Shown here: piece after piece, positions 7,989 to 16,820 of the stretch | How positions within the stretch are numbered: the stretch's first letter is position 1 | Layout: each line of letters opens with the position of its first letter | Assembly (NCBI GenBank): GCA_001784175.1 | Contig: MFPR01000017.1 | Coordinates: 93,024 to 157,023, forward strand | Length of the DNA stretch: 64,000 nt | Source of the DNA: Candidatus Lindowbacteria bacterium RIFCSPLOWO2_12_FULL_62_27 | Lineage (GTDB): Bacteria; Lindowbacteria; 2-12-FULL-62-27 | Reading direction: 5' to 3' | Notes under the pieces: model-generated | Seen by the model: only the letters and a program-made list of their open reading frames with translations | Databases searched by the model: none | Told to the model about the DNA's origin: nothing | Made by a program: the position numbers and the translations under genes

Positions 7989-10112
7989 CTAATACTGCTC
8001 AAGCTGATCTCCGCCGGTGGGTCCGGCGATCGCACGGGCTTTTTCCACGGGTTCGGCGATGCGGACTCTGTTCTCCCTCTCTGCAGTTCGCCCCGTATAC
8101 CGGGCGCTGCGGTGCATGGAGGCAATATGGGCGCGATTCAGAATGCGGCCCAATCCCACGAGACTGTCTCCGAACTGATCGATATACGCCATGATCGTTT
8201 TTTTCTGCTTTTCCGTGTGGTACACCTCGACTTCGATGCCTCGGGGGTCATGGTAATCAAAAGGCAGCGAGGCGAAATTGCCGTCCAGCAATTTCACAAA
8301 ATCGAAATGGAACTCGCCCCGGCTCAGGCCGTTCATGTCGAACAGTCCCTCCTTCCGCATCAGGCTGAACCGTTGCAACTCGTTCACATATTGTTCCGTC
8401 CGCTCATCCAACAGGCCCTTCTCCCTCAATAACTCACGGGCGGCGGCATAGGCGACCTCATGAAGCTCGGCCATGTGATAAAACACGGCAATGGCCCGGT
8501 ACTTGTAGATTTCATTGATGCCATATTCTCCCTTGATATATTTTTCAACAACGCCGGGCTCCAAAGTAAAAGCTCTGAGTTCATCTCCGCTTTCCCGCAA
8601 ATTGCTCTCCTCCTCCGGCGCAAAGTCCTTGTAGAATTTGGAAAGAATCTTGTTTTGATGCACCAGATCCAGAATTTTGAAGATAAAGTCGGACCGCAAA
8701 ATTCCCTGCTTGGACAAGAATTGCACGATGTCGAAGAAAATACCGTTGTTGTTGAACATCTCGACGGTCAGGCTCATTTCGCGGCAATCCCGGTAATCCT
8801 GGTAGGTCATGGTGCTGTTCGCGACGCAGATTTCCTCGATTTCGGCCGAAGGAAATCTTTCGCCCCTGAACTCGTAATATCCAAAGTTCATGGGTTTGAC
8901 CCGGAATCTTGTGATGTACTTGTACTTTCCCCGCGCCGCCTGGTCCGCCGCCTCCGTTCCCGCCAATAACTGGAATTGGTAGCTTCGAATCAAGGTAAAG
9001 CCGGTGTCGAGCACATCCTTGACGGATTTGAGATAGGCTCGCTTGCTGTCTCCGGGAAGACACAAAATAATTTCCGACACGCTGGCCGCGCCGTCCGTCT
9101 CCGCCGTTCTGGCCACCTCCAACAGCGCCTCCATGGGAAGATTGGTGCGCTTGATGGCTTTCAGCACTTCGGGATCCGTGCTCTGCACGGCGCCGCCGGG
9201 GTCGACCGACCCGCGGAGAATCCTGGAAATCTCCAATACGCGCTTTTTGTCGTTCTTGGAAGTGGCAATGATCACGAATTTGGGCCAGCCGACTTCCTCC
9301 TGCTTGGCCGCCAGATATTGGGCGGTCCGGATATCCTGCTCGTTGATCCCGAAGTTCAGGTCCGCAATGTACACGTCCGGCGCTCTGGCTCTCGCCGCGA
9401 TGTAATCGATTTCCCTTTTCACGCGCTCATCGGAAACCCGGCGAATTTTATTGAAATACGACGCGCCGTCATGACAAAACGTGCATTGATAGGGACAACC
9501 CCTCGACGTTTGAAAAATGGACATCAAATGCTCGTCGAAAAATTTGTCCATCAGGCCGGCTTCGAACACGGAGGGAACGCTTTCCAAGTCTTCGATCCGG
9601 GGCAGGATGGGACCCTTCACGTATTCGCCGTCTTTCGTCAAATAGGCGGTATTGGGAATCTTGATGCGATCCCGCTTGATCTTGTCGACGTTGAATTCAT
9701 TATCTTTGAGAATATTGTACAGCTCAACAAACGCCACCTCGCCCTCGCCTTCCACGCAAAAATCGGCCGCGTACCATTTTTTCAGAAAAGTTTTCTGTAC
9801 CGGCGGGTCATTCGGCCAGTTCGGCCCGCCAAACACCACGATCGTCTCGGGCGCGACGGCCTTTAAACGGCGGGCATATTCGTGGGAAAGGTGATTGTTC
9901 CAGGCAAACAGGGAAAAGCCGGCGATTCGGGGCGTGGTGTGACTGAGATACTGGTTGTAATCCTCCGGGTACTTGAAGAGCTGGAACTCCACTTCATCCC
10001 CCAGCGCCTTTTTGGCATAGGACGCCACCATGGCGATGCCGAGGGGAATGACATTGGCGGACACCAACTGCCCGGTATGAGTCAGATCGGCAAAACTGAT
10101 CTTGGTTGCCAT
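7989..10112 (-). CDS. B12-binding domain radical SAM protein
   Basis: 707 residues. The N-terminal 150 residues form a B12-binding-type Rossmann domain (VIPLGIAMVASYAKKALG; VVFGGPNWPNDP). The radical SAM core carries the cluster motif CPYQCTFC (CxxxCxxC) near residue 205. The long C-terminal region has no recognizable domain. Start chosen at ATG 10112 because CAGGAG sits 7 bases upstream; the in-frame ATG at 10148 lies in the leader and lacks a Shine-Dalgarno sequence. The lack of the DxHxxG B12 ligand is not unusual in this class. First gene of an operon with the ATP-grasp gene, driven by the promoter at 10160-10188. Likely a methyltransferase or rearrangement-type enzyme; substrate unknown. 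Confidence 0.88.
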   Translation of the reverse strand: MATKISFADLTHTGQLVSANVIPLGIAMVASYAKKALGDEVEFQLFKYPEDYNQYLSHTTPRIAGFSLFAWNNHLSHEYARRLKAVAPETIVVFGGPNWPNDPPVQKTFLKKWYAADFCVEGEGEVAFVELYNILKDNEFNVDKIKRDRIKIPNTAYLTKDGEYVKGPILPRIEDLESVPSVFEAGLMDKFFDEHLMSIFQTSRGCPYQCTFCHDGASYFNKIRRVSDERVKREIDYIAARARAPDVYIADLNFGINEQDIRTAQYLAAKQEEVGWPKFVIIATSKNDKKRVLEISRILRGSVDPGGAVQSTDPEVLKAIKRTNLPMEALLEVARTAETDGAASVSEIILCLPGDSKRAYLKSVKDVLDTGFTLIRSYQFQLLAGTEAADQAARGKYKYITRFRVKPMNFGYYEFRGERFPSAEIEEICVANSTMTYQDYRDCREMSLTVEMFNNNGIFFDIVQFLSKQGILRSDFIFKILDLVHQNKILSKFYKDFAPEEESNLRESGDELRAFTLEPGVVEKYIKGEYGINEIYKYRAIAVFYHMAELHEVAYAAARELLREKGLLDERTEQYVNELQRFSLMRKEGLFDMNGLSRGEFHFDFVKLLDGNFASLPFDYHDPRGIEVEVYHTEKQKKTIMAYIDQFGDSLVGLGRILNRAHIASMHRSARYTGRTAERENRVRIAEPVEKARAIAGPTGGDQLEQY

Positions 10113-10143
10113 GCGCAAACTCCTGATGACCTCCCCGTCACTC

Positions 10144-10188
10144 GACATTGAATGTCATAATGATATGGCGTGCGCCCTGGTTTGTCAA
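10144..10188 (-). promoter_or_regulatory. sigma70-type promoter with palindrome for the B12-radical SAM operon
   Basis: On the minus strand TTGACA (10188-10183), a 17-base spacer and TATCAT (10165-10160) make a near-consensus promoter. A perfect 13-base palindrome, GACATTGAATGTC (10144-10156), covers the expected transcription start and is an operator candidate. Confidence 0.72.
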
Positions 10189-10251
10189 GGACGGCAGCCC
10201 ATTTTCGGCCCTGCTCGACTCGCCCGTTGGGATAAGGTAAGAGAGGAGGCC

Positions 10252-12132
10252 ATGCGGATTCTGGAGGAACGAAAAGGGGTCATCTATTTTATCCTGATCG
10301 TGTTCACGGTCAGCGTCCTCTACTACCTGACCCACATGATGAATTTCTTCATGTACAAAGTCTCTTTCACGGATGTACTCGGGAAAATCTACTACGATGC
10401 CGGCGAATACGCGCCGGAAGGATTCAGCCTCCACCTGTTCAAGCACAGCCCGACGCTCTATTCGGTCATCCCGTCCTGGCTGTACCGGGCGTTTCATATC
10501 AACGTCAAGATTCTCATGGAGGCGACGGGCTTCCTGATGATCTTCTTGTCCCTGCTCGGCATGGCCTTCCTCGCCGATGTGGGCCGGTCGGCCGACAGGG
10601 TCACTGCGTTTCTGTGTTCGGCCTATTTGCTATTTTCGGACATCGGCTTTGTGCCGCTCGGCAATCACTGGGCGATCACCGGCCAGGTCCTGACGGCGAG
10701 CACGTACGGCATTGTGTGCATGATGTTCGTGCTGGCGGCGTTTCTCAAGGCGAGGTACGTTCTGGCCGCGTTTCTCCTCGGCGTGACGTTCACCATCCAC
10801 GCCGGCAATGCCGTGATGGCCGGCCCGCCGCTCGTCGTGGCGTTCATCGCACGCGAGTGGAGATCGCCGGGCTGGATCAAAACACTGCTCCTGTCCGCGG
10901 GCTGTTTTTTGATCGGCACCGCGCCCTACTGGATCTTCCTGGCCCGCGAGCACAGTTACGTCAACTGGGTCGCCGGCGACGAGTTGAAATATTTCGAGTA
11001 CCTGCGGCTCAGCATGCACTATCACAGCCATCCGAGCGAGTGGCATCCGGCGAAATACATCACGTTCCTGACATTCCTGGCGGTCGGCTGGCAGGGCCGT
11101 CGCCTGCTCCGGCCGGACATCCGCGGGCGGTTTTCGGTCATGGTCGGCGTGTATGTCGCGATGGCCCTCGTGTTCGCGTTCTTCACGGAAGTCGTTCCCG
11201 TGTGGGCGATCGCCAAATTGTCGCCGTTCCGGCTGTTCACGCACCTGACCCTGCTTTTTCTTCCCTGCTACTTCCTGTATCTCCGGGAACTTCTGGTGGA
11301 CCAGGACCGGCCCTGGATGGGCGTGCTGGCGGCATGGACGCTCGGCGCCACCTTTTTCTCCGTCGACGGCCCGCCCATTGTTCCCTGCCTCTTTTTGCTG
11401 GCCGCGCCTGCGCGGCGGCGGGTCGTGGTCTCGATGCTGCTTCTCTGCGTGTTGTTTTCAGCCGCGCTGGTCATTCTGATTCCCGGCGATGCGCGTTTGA
11501 GTTCCGGCCGGATGTTGTCTTTCCTGTATTACGGCTCCTACCTCGTGCCGACCCCGTGGAAAATCGGCGTCACGATCGCGGTCCTCGCGCCCTTCTCAGT
11601 CGCATGGTTCCGGTTTCGCGGTCCGGAGGAACGGGCGCGGTTGTTTCTGCTGTTCATGGTCGCGTTCTGCGCGGCGCGGGGCGTCTACAATGTCAACGAG
11701 CGCGCCGCGAAGAACCCGCGGTCCGTCGATTATTACGGGATGCAGGTGTGGGTCCTCGATCACATTCCCAAAGACGCCGGCGTGATCATCGATCCGGAAC
11801 TCGGCGGGTTCCGCGATTTTGCGCGACGCAACGTGTTCGTCACGTGGATGGATATGTATTCGGGCCGGCTTCTCCCGTTCGTCTATGAAGAGGTCCTCGG
11901 CCGGTTCAACGACCTGACGATCTCCTACGACGAACTGCGCGGCGTCCGCAATTCGGCCCGGTCGGCCCACATCTCCGAGCGGTTCGCCAAACTCGATCCG
12001 GAGGTGTTCCGCCGGATCCGCGAAAAATATCCGATGTACCGGTACGTCCTCTATGTGAACGCCCGCGATCCGGTCATCCGCCTGCCGGTGATCCATAAAA
12101 ATGCGAACTTCACGCTGTGCGAAATCGACTGA
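10252..12132 (+). CDS. polytopic membrane protein, GT-C/glycosyltransferase-like, unassigned
   Basis: 626 residues from ATG 10252, chosen for GAGAGGAGG 2-10 bases upstream; an in-frame ATG at 10102 would overlap the divergent gene. Around 11-12 hydrophobic helices cover residues 8-480, followed by a soluble C-terminal domain of about 140 residues (YYGMQVWVLDHIPKDAGVIIDPE onward). Large luminal loops after the first helix (SFTDVLGKIYYDAGEYAPEGFSLHLFKHSP) and the overall layout resemble GT-C membrane glycosyltransferases, but no family motif is decisive. It is divergent from the radical SAM/ATP-grasp operon and shares a 139-base intergenic region with it, so the three may act in one surface-modification pathway (inference). 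Confidence 0.7.
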   Translation: MRILEERKGVIYFILIVFTVSVLYYLTHMMNFFMYKVSFTDVLGKIYYDAGEYAPEGFSLHLFKHSPTLYSVIPSWLYRAFHINVKILMEATGFLMIFLSLLGMAFLADVGRSADRVTAFLCSAYLLFSDIGFVPLGNHWAITGQVLTASTYGIVCMMFVLAAFLKARYVLAAFLLGVTFTIHAGNAVMAGPPLVVAFIAREWRSPGWIKTLLLSAGCFLIGTAPYWIFLAREHSYVNWVAGDELKYFEYLRLSMHYHSHPSEWHPAKYITFLTFLAVGWQGRRLLRPDIRGRFSVMVGVYVAMALVFAFFTEVVPVWAIAKLSPFRLFTHLTLLFLPCYFLYLRELLVDQDRPWMGVLAAWTLGATFFSVDGPPIVPCLFLLAAPARRRVVVSMLLLCVLFSAALVILIPGDARLSSGRMLSFLYYGSYLVPTPWKIGVTIAVLAPFSVAWFRFRGPEERARLFLLFMVAFCAARGVYNVNERAAKNPRSVDYYGMQVWVLDHIPKDAGVIIDPELGGFRDFARRNVFVTWMDMYSGRLLPFVYEEVLGRFNDLTISYDELRGVRNSARSAHISERFAKLDPEVFRRIREKYPMYRYVLYVNARDPVIRLPVIHKNANFTLCEID

Positions 12133-12138
12133 GTGAAC

Positions 12139-12227
12139 TTGCGCGACAAGCCAAATACAGTAAAATGCACACATCCGTGTGTGCGCCCGCACCCTCCGTC
12201 GTCGGAATTACATCCATGTAATTCCGA
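12139..12227 (+). promoter_or_regulatory. probable ancestral tRNA-Arg promoter and two hairpins, now separated from the tRNA
   Basis: TTGCGC (12139-12144), a 16-base spacer and TAAAAT (12161-12166) form a promoter reading toward the truncated tRNA at 12258. Downstream are a hairpin with arms GCACACA/TGTGTGC (12167-12184) and a perfect 26-base palindrome (12202-12227; inner arms GGAATTACAT/ATGTAATTCC). The promoter would originally have transcribed the tRNA gene now lying 10.5 kb away. Confidence 0.45.
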
Positions 12228-12257
12228 AGTCCCGCCTTCGGGTACGGCCGCATCCAT

Positions 12258-12298
12258 GCGCCCGTAGCTCAGTTGGATAGAGCATCGGCCTTCTAAGC
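12258..12298 (+). repeat. att copy 1: truncated 5' half of tRNA-Arg (left end of island)
   Basis: These 41 bases are identical to positions 1-41 of the intact tRNA-Arg(UCU) at 22762: acceptor 5' strand, D arm, anticodon stem and loop including TCT, plus two more bases. Homology stops inside the 3' anticodon stem, so this copy cannot fold as a tRNA. It marks the left boundary of element 1. Confidence 0.9.
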
Positions 12299-12523
12299 TG
12301 ATCCACGCAAATTTCAATTTTTCAACGGCGTTCAGGATTATTCAGTAAGCGTCTGTTCCTTGTTGAATTATCTCCGCGTGTGATTTTCTGATTTCAGGAT
12401 TTTTCAGTTCGAGTAGGCGCAGTTCCGTCCCCTTTTGTCCCAAAAACCGGTACAAATCCGGTACAAGTTTGGAAGCGTGTTTCGTGGCGGATCATGGGCA
12501 GTCATCGCTGCTCCCCTTGCATT
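12299..12523. other. non-coding left end of element 1
   Basis: No gene is supported here. The stretch is more AT-rich than the chromosome, with short direct repeats (CCGGTACAA twice near 12449-12470; TTTTTCA-like repeats near 12318-12345), as expected for integrase arm sites or the left end of a mobile element. Confidence 0.4.
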
Positions 12524-12553
12524 TGTAACAAAAATTGTGTACTTTTTGTTACA
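12524..12553 (+). promoter_or_regulatory. operator-like inverted repeat upstream of AbiEi
   Basis: Perfect 11-base arms TGTAACAAAAA and TTTTTGTTACA separated by 8 bases, 20 bases before the antitoxin start. AbiEi antitoxins autoregulate by binding inverted repeats, so this is the likely operator and overlaps its promoter. Confidence 0.75.
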
Positions 12554-12573
12554 ACCATTGAGGCGGTGTGTTT

Positions 12574-13182
12574 ATGCGATCTGTTGAAAGCAAGATGACC
12601 GGCAGAATATGCGAAAATGACAGGGGTTGGTGCTTTACTCCAAAATCGTTTTTTGGCCTTGGAAGTTCCCAGGCCATACGCATTACCCTTCACCGGCTTG
12701 AAAAACGGGGGACCATTCGCCGCTTGGCCCATGGTCTGTACGATTATCCCAAAAAGCATCCATCCATAGGCATTCTGTCACCGGATCCGAACGAGATAGC
12801 AAGGGCGTTATCCGTTCGCGATTCCACGCGCATTCAACCGTCCGGCGCTTATGCGGCTAACCTGCTGGGCCTGACGGAACAGGTTCCGGCGAAGATCATA
12901 TTTCTAACGGACGGCCCGGAACGGAGGGTCAGAATTCGATCCCAAGAGATAATCCTGAAGCGGACAACCCCCCGATACATGGCGACCGCCGGGAAAATCA
13001 GCGGAACGGTCATTCAGGCGCTTCGGCACATCGGTGAGGCGAATATCGCGCAATCCGGAATCAAAAGGTTGAGGAAGATGCTGAAGGATAAAGACAGGGT
13101 TCAGCTAAAACGGGACAAGAGACACGCGCCGGCGTGGATGCACCACTTGATTGATTCGATCACGGGTTCCGCCGATGCGTGA
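12574..13182 (+). CDS. AbiEi-family (DUF6088) antitoxin, type IV toxin-antitoxin
   Basis: 202 residues. The N-terminal winged helix (SVESKM...GWCFTPKSFFGLGS.QAIRITLHRLEKRGTIRRLAHGLYDYPKKHP) and the following SPDPNEIARAL, QPSGAYAANLLGLTEQVPAKIIFLTDGP and TTPRYMATAGKISGTVIQALRHIG blocks are the DUF6088/AbiEi pattern end to end, so it looks full length. The family represses its own promoter and neutralizes an AbiEii nucleotidyltransferase toxin. Start: ATG 12574; a GTG two codons earlier (12568) is also possible. The toxin gene directly downstream starts 8 bases before this stop but is broken, so the antitoxin is now an orphan. Confidence 0.88.
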   Translation: MRSVESKMTGRICENDRGWCFTPKSFFGLGSSQAIRITLHRLEKRGTIRRLAHGLYDYPKKHPSIGILSPDPNEIARALSVRDSTRIQPSGAYAANLLGLTEQVPAKIIFLTDGPERRVRIRSQEIILKRTTPRYMATAGKISGTVIQALRHIGEANIAQSGIKRLRKMLKDKDRVQLKRDKRHAPAWMHHLIDSITGSADA

Positions 13183-13384
13183 ATTTGCGAAACTTCCGTC
13201 CTTGGAACGCGACACCATTTTCCTGGAGACGGCCAACCGGCGAGGGCTCTCCCGCCTGGTCGTGGAGAAGGACTTCTGGGTCTGTTTCACGCTGTCTCTG
13301 CTGTTCGAGTCAAAACAATTCGACTATCTGTTCGTCTTCAAAGCGGAGCAATGCGGAGGCTTACCAGATGATTTCCACGCCTGA
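13175..13384 (+). pseudogene. truncated AbiEii nucleotidyltransferase toxin
   Basis: The first about 55 residues (MREFAKLPSLERDTIFLETANRRGLSRLVVEKDFWVCFTLSLLF...LFVFK) match the start of AbiEii/AbiGii-type nucleotidyltransferases, where VEKDFWV and the following LFKGGTSLSK are hallmarks. Here homology stops right before the GGTSLSK nucleotidyltransferase motif at about 13340, and the frame continues only as antisense of the PIN gene (AEQCGGLPDDFHA) to a stop at 13384. The catalytic half (normally 200 or more residues) is gone, so no toxin activity is expected. The break point coincides with the end of the convergent PIN module, which suggests that insertion or recombination of that module replaced the rest. 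Confidence 0.8.
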
Positions 13385-13750
13385 TTTCTCCGAAATGTCG
13401 GCGTCTTTGGTGACGATGGCAACGGGTTCTTTGGTCAAGGCGGAGAAGGAGCGGGCGGTCGCAATAATGATGGCGTCATGCAATTCGAAGCCCGCGGGCA
13501 ACAGCGGAAAGAGCGCCACGTCCAAAGGAGCAAATTCAATATTTCGAATCCGGGACCATTTGCCGAGAAGGTCTTCAAAAATGGATGTCACTCGCCGGCG
13601 CTGGCAGAGGTGCCAGATTTCGCCGGCGACGATCGTCGGAACAACCAACCGGCCTGTCAGGTCGGCCATCGCCCCACGGGCCTTGGCCGTCAATCGGCGG
13701 TCATTTTCCAGAAACCATAACAGCGAGTGTGTATCGGCGATGCGGATCAT
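13361..13750 (-). CDS. PIN-domain ribonuclease toxin (VapC-like)
   Basis: 129 residues, typical PIN length. The conserved acidic residues are present: Asp6 (RIADTHSLLWF), Glu in VAGEIWHL (about 43), Asp in LHDAIIIATA (about 95) and the late Asp in IVTKDADI (about 117), so a metal-dependent RNase active site seems intact. PIN toxins cleave tRNA, rRNA or mRNA when released from the partner. The ATG overlaps the stop of the upstream small gene (13747-13750), the standard antitoxin-toxin arrangement. It lies opposite to, and its 3' end abuts, the broken AbiEii gene. Confidence 0.85.
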   Translation of the reverse strand: MIRIADTHSLLWFLENDRRLTAKARGAMADLTGRLVVPTIVAGEIWHLCQRRRVTSIFEDLLGKWSRIRNIEFAPLDVALFPLLPAGFELHDAIIIATARSFSALTKEPVAIVTKDADISEKSGVEIIW

Positions 13751-13956
13751 GCTGGAAACGGTTTTATCCAGCTCTTCTTCGCCTCGTCGATCTCCTGGTC
13801 CGAAAAATGGATCTTCTTCCGCCAGATGCCAAAAAGATCCCGCATTTCGAGGGATTTACCCTGTTTTTTGCTCCGCTGGTTTACCGCCAATCGCAGAAAT
13901 TCAATCTGCCGTTCCAAGCTGTGAAGTTGTAACAGCACATAATCCGGTGTTGCCAT
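13747..13956 (-). CDS. antitoxin partner of the PIN toxin
   Basis: 69 residues from ATG 13956, chosen because GAAAGGGGAA sits just upstream; the longer frame from 14043 has no ribosome site. The N-terminus is helical (DYVLLQLHSLERQIEFLRLAV) and the C-terminus RDLFGIWRKKIHFSDQEIDEAKKSW resembles the toxin-wrapping tail of antitoxins encoded next to PIN toxins (DLRGIWxGxVDFSEEEIxxAK pattern). It overlaps the toxin start by 4 bases. The DNA-binding family is not one I can name. Confidence 0.75.
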   Translation of the reverse strand: MATPDYVLLQLHSLERQIEFLRLAVNQRSKKQGKSLEMRDLFGIWRKKIHFSDQEIDEAKKSWIKPFPA

Positions 13957-14141
13957 GGCGTTCCCCTTTCCTTCGCGCAACGGCTCGGATCCCATCGGAA
14001 CCGAACCCTTTTCATGCCGCACACAGTATATCCGCCGTTCCACTCTCCGTCAACATTCGCAACCATGAGCCGTTTGCCCCACGAATTGCGGGACGAAAGC
14101 CTCATCGCTGCGTGGCAGGGATGATGTACGGGAAAAAGATT

Positions 14142-14220
14142 ATTTGTGATTGGTGATTCCTAATTTGTGATTTGTGATTGCGATAATCACAAATGGGAAA
14201 TCACAAATCACCAATCACAA
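14142..14220. repeat. intergenic inverted-repeat unit, copy 1
   Basis: A 79-base unit made of GATTGGTGATT/TTTGTGATT words on the left and their complement (AATCACAAAT...AATCACCAATCAC) on the right, able to form a long hairpin. Its left 38 bases are identical to the second copy at 16745. The two copies are in direct orientation around the S74 gene. Confidence 0.85.
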
Positions 14221-14278
14221 GTCGCTTTCGCCGCATCGCGGCGTCGAGGTATTACACGACCTGGGGAGGTCGACTGAC

Positions 14279-16674
14279 ATGAAAAAGTTCGTACTGGGTT
14301 TACTTTTCGCTTTCCACTTTGCACTTTTCACTTGGAACGCCGCATGGGCGGACGTTCCAAAATATATATCCTTCCAAGGCGAGCTGACGGACTCGCAAGG
14401 CACGCGCATCACCAGCTCCAAAAGCGTGACCTTCAAACTCCACAGCGCCGCGTCCGGCGGGGCGATTCTCTGGTCCGAAGCGCAGACCCTGACGCCCGCC
14501 AACGGCATCGTGAGCGCGAGCATCGGAAGCGCGACGGCCGGCGGCGTGAATCTGGCGTTTGACACCGGTTACTGGCTCGGCGTGACCGTCTCCCCGGACG
14601 CCGAGATGTCTCCCCGCATTCGACTGACGACCTCCCCCTATGCGTTCATCGCCAAGTTCCTCGACACGGGCGCGACCGCCTACGGCGCGCTGTCGGTTGC
14701 CGAAACGGTGACGGCGAACAAGTTCGTCGGAAACGGATCGCTCCTGACGGGCATCACGGCATCCGCCGCGTCGGACACGGATTGGACGATTGCGACGGCG
14801 AGCACGATCTACCGGCTCTCCGGGAATGTCGCCATCGGCACGACCAGCACGGCGGACAGCTTGCAGATCGAAGGCACGCTCAACGTCGATTCGCCGACGC
14901 TGTATGTGGATGCGGCGAATAATCGGGTCGGCATTGGGACGGCGAGCCCGAACGCGACATTTGAAGTTAACAACGGGCAGTCCATGTTTCACGACGGCGC
15001 TTTCACCGATCCCCATACAGGCACGGCATATGACGCCAAGTTCGGGGGCCCAAACCGGGGCATCGGGGTCAAAGGGATATCTATTTTCAACGACAACGTC
15101 GGCATCGGCACAACGTCTCCGGCGGATTCGTTGCACGTCGCAGGCCGCATTCAAATGGACACGAACGCGGCGACTTCCGCCGCGGACGGCGCGATTCGGT
15201 GGTCGGGATCGGATTTCGAGGGCCGGAAGGCCGGATCGTGGGCGTCGCTGACGGCGACGGGCGGCGCGACGCCGGATACGGACTGGACGATGGTCGGCGG
15301 CACGATCGGGAACATCTACAGGAGCGCCGGGAATGTGGGCATCGGGACATCGAGTCCGTCGGATTCGTTGCATGTGGCCGGAACGGTTCGCGTTTCGGAT
15401 TCGATGACGGTCGGCGATACGGTGTTCGTGGTCAATTCAAAGAGCGGCAACGTCGGCATCGGCACCACAGGGCCAGCAAGTACGTTACACTTATACCAAT
15501 CAGGAGCAGGGCTCGTTATTCAAAATTCAGCCACAGCCGGGGTGGGCAATTTAGCATCTATACATTTTCGGAACCTGCTCGCATCTGGCGCAACTCACTA
15601 TGCCGCTATTATTAGAGGGGCTCAAGATAGCACTACCCAGAATAGTGGGCATTTAGAGTTTGTCACGTACAATAATGGCAATGCCGATGAGAGAATGAGA
15701 TTAACAAAAGAAGGCAACGTCGGCATCGGGACGACGGCGCCAGGGGCGAAGATGCACGTTGCCGTTGATAACTACGAAAGCATCCTGTTTGATCGGAGTG
15801 TAAATGTGAACTCCCCGAATAAGTACTCGATAGGCGTAAGCTACTCTGGCGCTGGCGCTGACTATCTCAGATTGGGCAAGACGGGCGGAGATCCATTCGT
15901 CATCAATCCAAGCGGCAACGTCGGCATCGGGGATACGGCTCCGGGGAGCAGGTTGGATGTAACGGGAGCGGCGCATGTATCTGATTCTTTTGCAGTGGGT
16001 ACTGCGGCGGGCGACCGTCTGGTTGTTACAACATCGGGCAACGTCGGCATCGGCACAACGACGCCGGGGGATAGTCTGGTTGTCAAGGGCGGAGTTATGT
16101 CGGACACACTGACAGTGGGAGACACGTTTTTGGTTGTATTAAAGAGCGGCAATGTCGGCCCGGCACGACGAGCCCTGGCGCTAAATTGCACGTCGCCGGA
16201 AATGTTATCGTCAAAGACACCATAACCGTCGGGGATACGTTCTTGGTCGTCCTTGCCAGCGGCCGGGTCGGAATCGGCACCGCAAGCCCAGATACCGACT
16301 TCTCTGTCAACGGCGGGGCATCCAAAGTCGGCGGCGGGTCCTGGGCGACCTTCTCCGATGGCCGCCTCAAGAACATCGACGGCCAGTACAAAGCCGGCAC
16401 GGCGGAACTCATGAAACTCAATCCCGTCAAATACCGCTACCGCGCGGACAATCCGGTCGGCATCAAGGATGGCGCGCCTCATATCGGCCCTGTTGCTCAA
16501 GAAGTTAAGGAAGCCATCCCGGAGGCGGTTGAATCGAACAACCAAGGTTACCTCATGCTCAACAACGACCCCATCATCTTCGCGATGCTGAATGCCGTCA
16601 AGGAACAACAGGTGACGATTGAGAAGTTACAGGGGAGAATCGAGGAATTGGAGAGGAACCAAGCGGCGAAATAA
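14279..16674 (+). pseudogene. secreted repeat protein with C-terminal S74 intramolecular chaperone domain, one frameshift
   Basis: Start ATG 14279 has GGGAGG 9 bases upstream and begins a signal peptide (MKKFVLGLLFAFHFALFTWNAAWA), so this is an exported bacterial protein, not a phage virion gene. After an N-terminal domain of about 130 residues come about ten GNVGIGTxSPxDSLHVxG repeats, then DGRLKNIDG...LNPVKYRYR...IGPVAQEV.EAIPEAV and a trimeric coiled coil (VKEQQVTIEKLQGRIEELE) typical of peptidase S74 endosialidase chaperones. At 16158-16162 one base is missing within a repeat (GGCCCGGCACG where GGCATCGGCACG is expected), shifting frame 2 to frame 1; the upstream frame stops at 16225. Restored length would be about 798 residues. 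Could be decay, sequencing error or frameshift switching. Confidence 0.85.
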
Positions 16675-16744
16675 GATTACGGGCGGACCTCCCGCCAAAG
16701 ACCGGCCGGATGATGCATGCGCCATTTTAGATTGCCGTCGGGGG

Positions 16745-16820
16745 ATTTGTGATTGGTGATTCCTAATTTGTGATTTGTGATTTCAATCACAAATTGGAAA
16801 TCACAAATCACCACTCACAA
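16745..16820. repeat. intergenic inverted-repeat unit, copy 2
   Basis: Same hairpin-forming unit as at 14142, differing only in the loop and a few right-arm bases. It ends at the 3' end of the DUF2442 gene. Together the pair brackets 14221-16744. Confidence 0.85.

Noticed and set aside
14279-16674. Prophage tail fiber
   Set aside because: It has an N-terminal signal peptide and no phage structural genes nearby; S74 domains also occur in exported bacterial repeat proteins.
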